Of a stretch of 64,000 bases of DNA, positions 61,596-64,000 are shown one piece after another. The stretch is taken from contig NZ_JOJL01000056.1 of the NCBI RefSeq assembly GCF_000721705.1, positions 1-64,000 on the forward strand. The letters run 5' to 3'. Every line of letters begins with the position of its first letter. Positions within the stretch are counted from its first letter, which is position 1. Under the pieces are notes generated by a model that saw nothing but the letters and a program-made list of their open reading frames with translations, made no database searches and had not been told where the DNA came from. Made by a program: the position numbers and the translations under genes. This DNA is from Actinoplanes subtropicus (GTDB taxonomy: Bacteria; Actinomycetota; Actinomycetes; Mycobacteriales; Micromonosporaceae).

Positions 61596-63496
61596 CCGAC
61601 GACCCGTACCGGCGCGTGCTTCGTGCCTTGCGCGACCGCGGCCTCAAGGTGACCGAAAGCGGGCAGGGAACGGCCAGCGTGCAATGCCCAGTCCACGACG
61701 ACCACAACGCCTCGGCGACCGTCAGCCGCGGCGACCGCCAGCCCGTGGTGTTCTCCTGCCTGGCCGGCAAGGGATGCACGTACGACGACGCCATGGCCGC
61801 TCTCGGCCTCGACAAGGCCGCCCTGGCCGACCGGGCCGAGAACGCGGTGTGGACGCCGTACGGCGACGCTGTGGCGGTCTACCCTTACCGCGACGAGGCC
61901 GGGGTGCTGCTCTACGAGGTGTGCCGCACCGCTGACAAGCAGTTCCCCGTACGGGTTCCCGACCCGATCCGACGGTCCGGCTACCGGTGGAAGCTGGCCG
62001 GCGTGCGACGGGTGCTCTACCGGCTGCCCGAGGTGATTGCCGCCGTCGCCGCGGGGAGGCCGGTATTCGTCGCCGAGGGGGAGAAGGACGTCGCCGCCTT
62101 GGTCGGCCTCGGCCTCGACGCCACGTGCAACCCCGGCGGCGCCGGCGGCGGTTGGCGGCCTGAATACAGCGAGTTCCTGCGCGGCGCCAACGTGATGGTG
62201 ATCGCGGATGCTGACGCGAACGGCCGCAAGCACGCCCGTAAGGTTCGCGACGCCCTGGCCGACATCGCTGCCACGGTCGAGATCGCCGAGCCCGCCGACG
62301 GATGCAAGGACGTCACCGACCACGTGGCCAAGCTCGGCGGACTGGACGGCCTGCGCTACGCGGACGACCTGACCGACGAGGCCACCACCGACGTCGAGCC
62401 CTCCAGTTCGACCGGGGCGGAAGTCAAGCCGTCCCTAACCTTCTCGACGGTCGCCGAGCTCCGTGCCCGCGTACGTGCGGCCGGGCCGCGGCGGTGGCTA
62501 CTTCGTGGCCTCTGGCCGGCGGGGGACTACGGCGTGCACGCGGGCGAGATGAAGGCGCAGAAGTCCTGGAACACCGTGGCGGTGGCGGTCGCTGTCGCGT
62601 CCGGGACGCCCTGGCTCGGCGCGGTCGACGTCGACCTGTCCGGGCCGGTCGTGATGTTCGCAGGCGAGGGCGGCGAGGCCGACCTACTGCGCCGCATCGA
62701 CGCGATCGCCGCCGCCGCCGGAATCGATGCCGACGAACTGCCGATCACCATCTGCGCCCGGGCGCCGCACCTGCGCAACATCGTGCACCTGGGCGAGATG
62801 GCCGACCAGATCGACCGTGTGCGACCCGTGATGGTCACGCTCGACCCGCTGTACCTGTCGGCCGGCGGCGCGAAGGGCTCCGACCTGTACGCCATGGGCG
62901 AGCTGCTGGAGAAGCCGCAGCACCTGTGCCAGGCGGCCGGATCGAGCCTGTGGGTCACCACGCACACCAACCGCAAGGAGGGCCGCGGGGCGAGCCGGAT
63001 CACCGGGGCCGGGCCGGCCGAGTGGGGCCGCGTGCTGGCGACCGCCACCGTGAAGAGCCGCAAGGTCGACAAGGTTACCCGCGAAACCACGGTCATCACC
63101 GAGCTGGACTTCATCGGCGGCAGCATCCCCGGCGGCACGCTGCGGACCACGCGCCGCATCCGCGCCGACGACCCGGACGACCTCGACTCCCCGCTGCACT
63201 GCTGGGTCAAGGCGGAGTTTGTCGACGAGGACGAGGCGGACACCGAGGGGCCGAAAATGCCGCCCTCACGGGCCAAGCTCCTCGAGGCGCTGCGCCACTT
63301 CTCGGGCGCACCCGTGACGGTTCGGACGCTGGTCGACCACATCTCCACCTTGCACGGTCACGGGTTGACGCGGGAGACCTGCTCCCGGGAGCTGAACGCG
63401 CTTCTTGCCGAGGGGTACGCAGACCGCATTGACCAGGGAAAAGGCTCAGCGTCCGAGTGGTTCGTCACAGCCGACGGACAGGCGGTGAACCTGTGA
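61592..63496 (+). CDS. Primase-helicase (zinc/TOPRIM plus RepA-like AAA ATPase)
   Basis: A 634-residue protein from GTG 61592 in the previous stop. The CHC2-type zinc motif is CPVHDDHNASATV ... CLAGKGC (about 31-62). TOPRIM follows: RPVFVAEGEKDVAALVGLGL (about 156-175) and NVMVIADADANGRKHARKV (about 200-218). The AAA_25/RepA-like helicase has a Walker A region (GVHAGEMKAQKSW, about 313, a variant lacking the usual GKT), Walker B VMVTLDPLYL (about 413) and WVTTHTNRKEGRG (about 452). A winged-helix tail (ETCSRELNALLAEGYADRI) ends it. It would prime and unwind the element's DNA, presumably at the adjacent palindromic region. Confidence 0.8.
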   Translation: MTDDPYRRVLRALRDRGLKVTESGQGTASVQCPVHDDHNASATVSRGDRQPVVFSCLAGKGCTYDDAMAALGLDKAALADRAENAVWTPYGDAVAVYPYRDEAGVLLYEVCRTADKQFPVRVPDPIRRSGYRWKLAGVRRVLYRLPEVIAAVAAGRPVFVAEGEKDVAALVGLGLDATCNPGGAGGGWRPEYSEFLRGANVMVIADADANGRKHARKVRDALADIAATVEIAEPADGCKDVTDHVAKLGGLDGLRYADDLTDEATTDVEPSSSTGAEVKPSLTFSTVAELRARVRAAGPRRWLLRGLWPAGDYGVHAGEMKAQKSWNTVAVAVAVASGTPWLGAVDVDLSGPVVMFAGEGGEADLLRRIDAIAAAAGIDADELPITICARAPHLRNIVHLGEMADQIDRVRPVMVTLDPLYLSAGGAKGSDLYAMGELLEKPQHLCQAAGSSLWVTTHTNRKEGRGASRITGAGPAEWGRVLATATVKSRKVDKVTRETTVITELDFIGGSIPGGTLRTTRRIRADDPDDLDSPLHCWVKAEFVDEDEADTEGPKMPPSRAKLLEALRHFSGAPVTVRTLVDHISTLHGHGLTRETCSRELNALLAEGYADRIDQGKGSASEWFVTADGQAVNL

Positions 63497-63504
63497 CCAT
63501 CACA

Positions 63505-63590
63505 CCCCCCGTCACACCCGATCACAGGGGTGTGCGTGATGTGACCGCCGCCTTATATAGGCGGTCACGTCATCACACCCCCCCTCCAGC
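63505..63590. other. Origin-like palindrome with TATATA centre and C-tract iterons
   Basis: GTGACCGCC (63541-63549) and GGCGGTCAC (63560-63568) flank GCCTTATATA. The symmetry extends imperfectly outward (GGGGTGTG...GTGATGTGACCGCC against its mirrored GGCGGTCACGTCATCACACCCC). TCACACCCCCC-like units repeat on each side (near 63500, 63510 and 63573). Lying just after a primase-helicase gene, this could be the replication origin, or an operator for the next gene. Confidence 0.5.
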
Positions 63591-63618
63591 AGCCCGTCAC
63601 AGCAAAGGAGGTCGATGG

Positions 63619-63957
63619 ATGACGGCCTTCCCCAACCCGTACACCGACCAGGAATGGCAGGAGCGCCTCCAAGCGGCGACCGCCGCGACGCTCCGGAAGC
63701 AGGCGGAGAAGCGCGACGAGCGGCGCAAGCGCCAGGCACACCGGGACGCCGGGCTACAGCAGAGGCACAGCGGGAAGCTCGCCCGGATCGATGCCGCCGC
63801 GGCGGTCGACACGACCGGCACCCGATGCCGCTACCTCGTCAGCGAGACGCCGCCCGAGCCGTGCAGCAACGAGCGCCTACCCGGCGCCGAACTCTGCCGA
63901 CCCCATCTCCAGCACGCCGCGGCGCTCGCCCGCCGACTCGGGCTGGCAGCGCCGTGA
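63619..63957 (+). CDS. Small phage/element protein with Cys pair
   Basis: A 112-residue protein. ATG 63619 follows AAGGAGGTCG, a near-perfect Shine-Dalgarno. The N-terminal half is a basic helix (EWQERLQAATAATLRKQAEK, RDERRKRQAHRDAG); the C-terminal part has TRCRYLVSETPPEPCSNERL and LCRPHLQHAAALARRL, a C...C...C...H arrangement that may bind zinc. Probably a DNA-associated early protein. Family unknown. Confidence 0.65.
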   Translation: MTAFPNPYTDQEWQERLQAATAATLRKQAEKRDERRKRQAHRDAGLQQRHSGKLARIDAAAAVDTTGTRCRYLVSETPPEPCSNERLPGAELCRPHLQHAAALARRLGLAAP

Positions 63958-63995
63958 CCGATTCCTTTGTCCCCCAACCAAATCCGGGAGATCAC

Positions 63996-64000
63996 ATGGC
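63996..64000 (+). CDS. Start of a further gene (cut by window end)
   Basis: ATG 63996 lies 7 bases after GGGAG. Only one codon is visible, so nothing can be said about the product. Confidence 0.35.

Overview
The window is very GC-rich with strong third-position G/C bias, frequent GTG starts and many 4-base ATGA/GTGA gene overlaps. It contains actinobacterial families: ECF sigma factors, a CU044_5270-type partner, a Streptomyces-type I36 protease inhibitor, and IS701, IS5 and IS21 elements. It most resembles a Micromonosporaceae or Streptomyces-like actinomycete; genus is inference. Almost nothing here is housekeeping. The stretch is an accessory/defence island broken up by transposons and ending on the right in an integrated phage or conjugative element.

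Layout, left to right. 1-2.3 kb: an edge fragment, a methyltransferase, a small unknown protein and a frameshifted gene. 2.9-8.3 kb: a three-gene prokaryotic Argonaute locus (PD-(D/E)XK-like protein, long pAgo lacking its catalytic aspartates but keeping the guide-binding MID residues, second PD-(D/E)XK protein). 9.2-12.2 kb: small membrane protein, ECF sigma factor and a coupled coiled-coil/degenerate cyclase protein. 12.3-14.6 kb: XRE-ImmA/IrrE metalloprotease coupled to a tRNA-guanine-transglycosylase-like protein. 14.7-15.6 kb: HTH regulator and partner. 15.9-23.2 kb: IS21 relic, Eco1/ESCO-like acetyltransferase, dead NUDIX gene, and a serine recombinase split by a DUF6431-like element. 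23.7-26.2 kb: secreted I36 inhibitor and a second ECF sigma module.

26.3-35.8 kb is a nucleotide-metabolism cluster: HD phosphohydrolase fused to a PRTase-like domain; a coupled operon of radical SAM, nucleoside 2-deoxyribosyltransferase-like and HisG-like PRTase genes; a convergent coupled four-gene operon with a thymidylate-synthase-like protein; a NUDIX hydrolase; and a 29-residue gene with a strong ribosome binding site. I regard this as the best candidate for an undescribed system. 35.8-42.5 kb: transposon remnants, an unknown 402-aa protein, a Ser/Thr kinase and a STAND NTPase whose TPR repeats have slipped out of frame. 43.3-48.1 kb: membrane-anchored Mrr-like nuclease followed by a vWA/PP2C/kinase TerY-P-type triad.

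48.1-58.4 kb: an intact IS701-family insertion with inverted repeats and target duplication, a PD-(D/E)XK-like protein, an XRE protein, a dead IS5 transposase, and a mobile unit with three overlapping tyrosine-recombinase-type genes plus a small accessory gene. A short in-frame piece of comEC survives at 58.0-58.4 kb between that unit and a serine integrase. From 58.4 kb onward the integrase is followed by small phage-like genes, a TOPRIM protein, a primase-helicase and an origin-like palindrome, i.e. the left end of an element apparently integrated in comEC.
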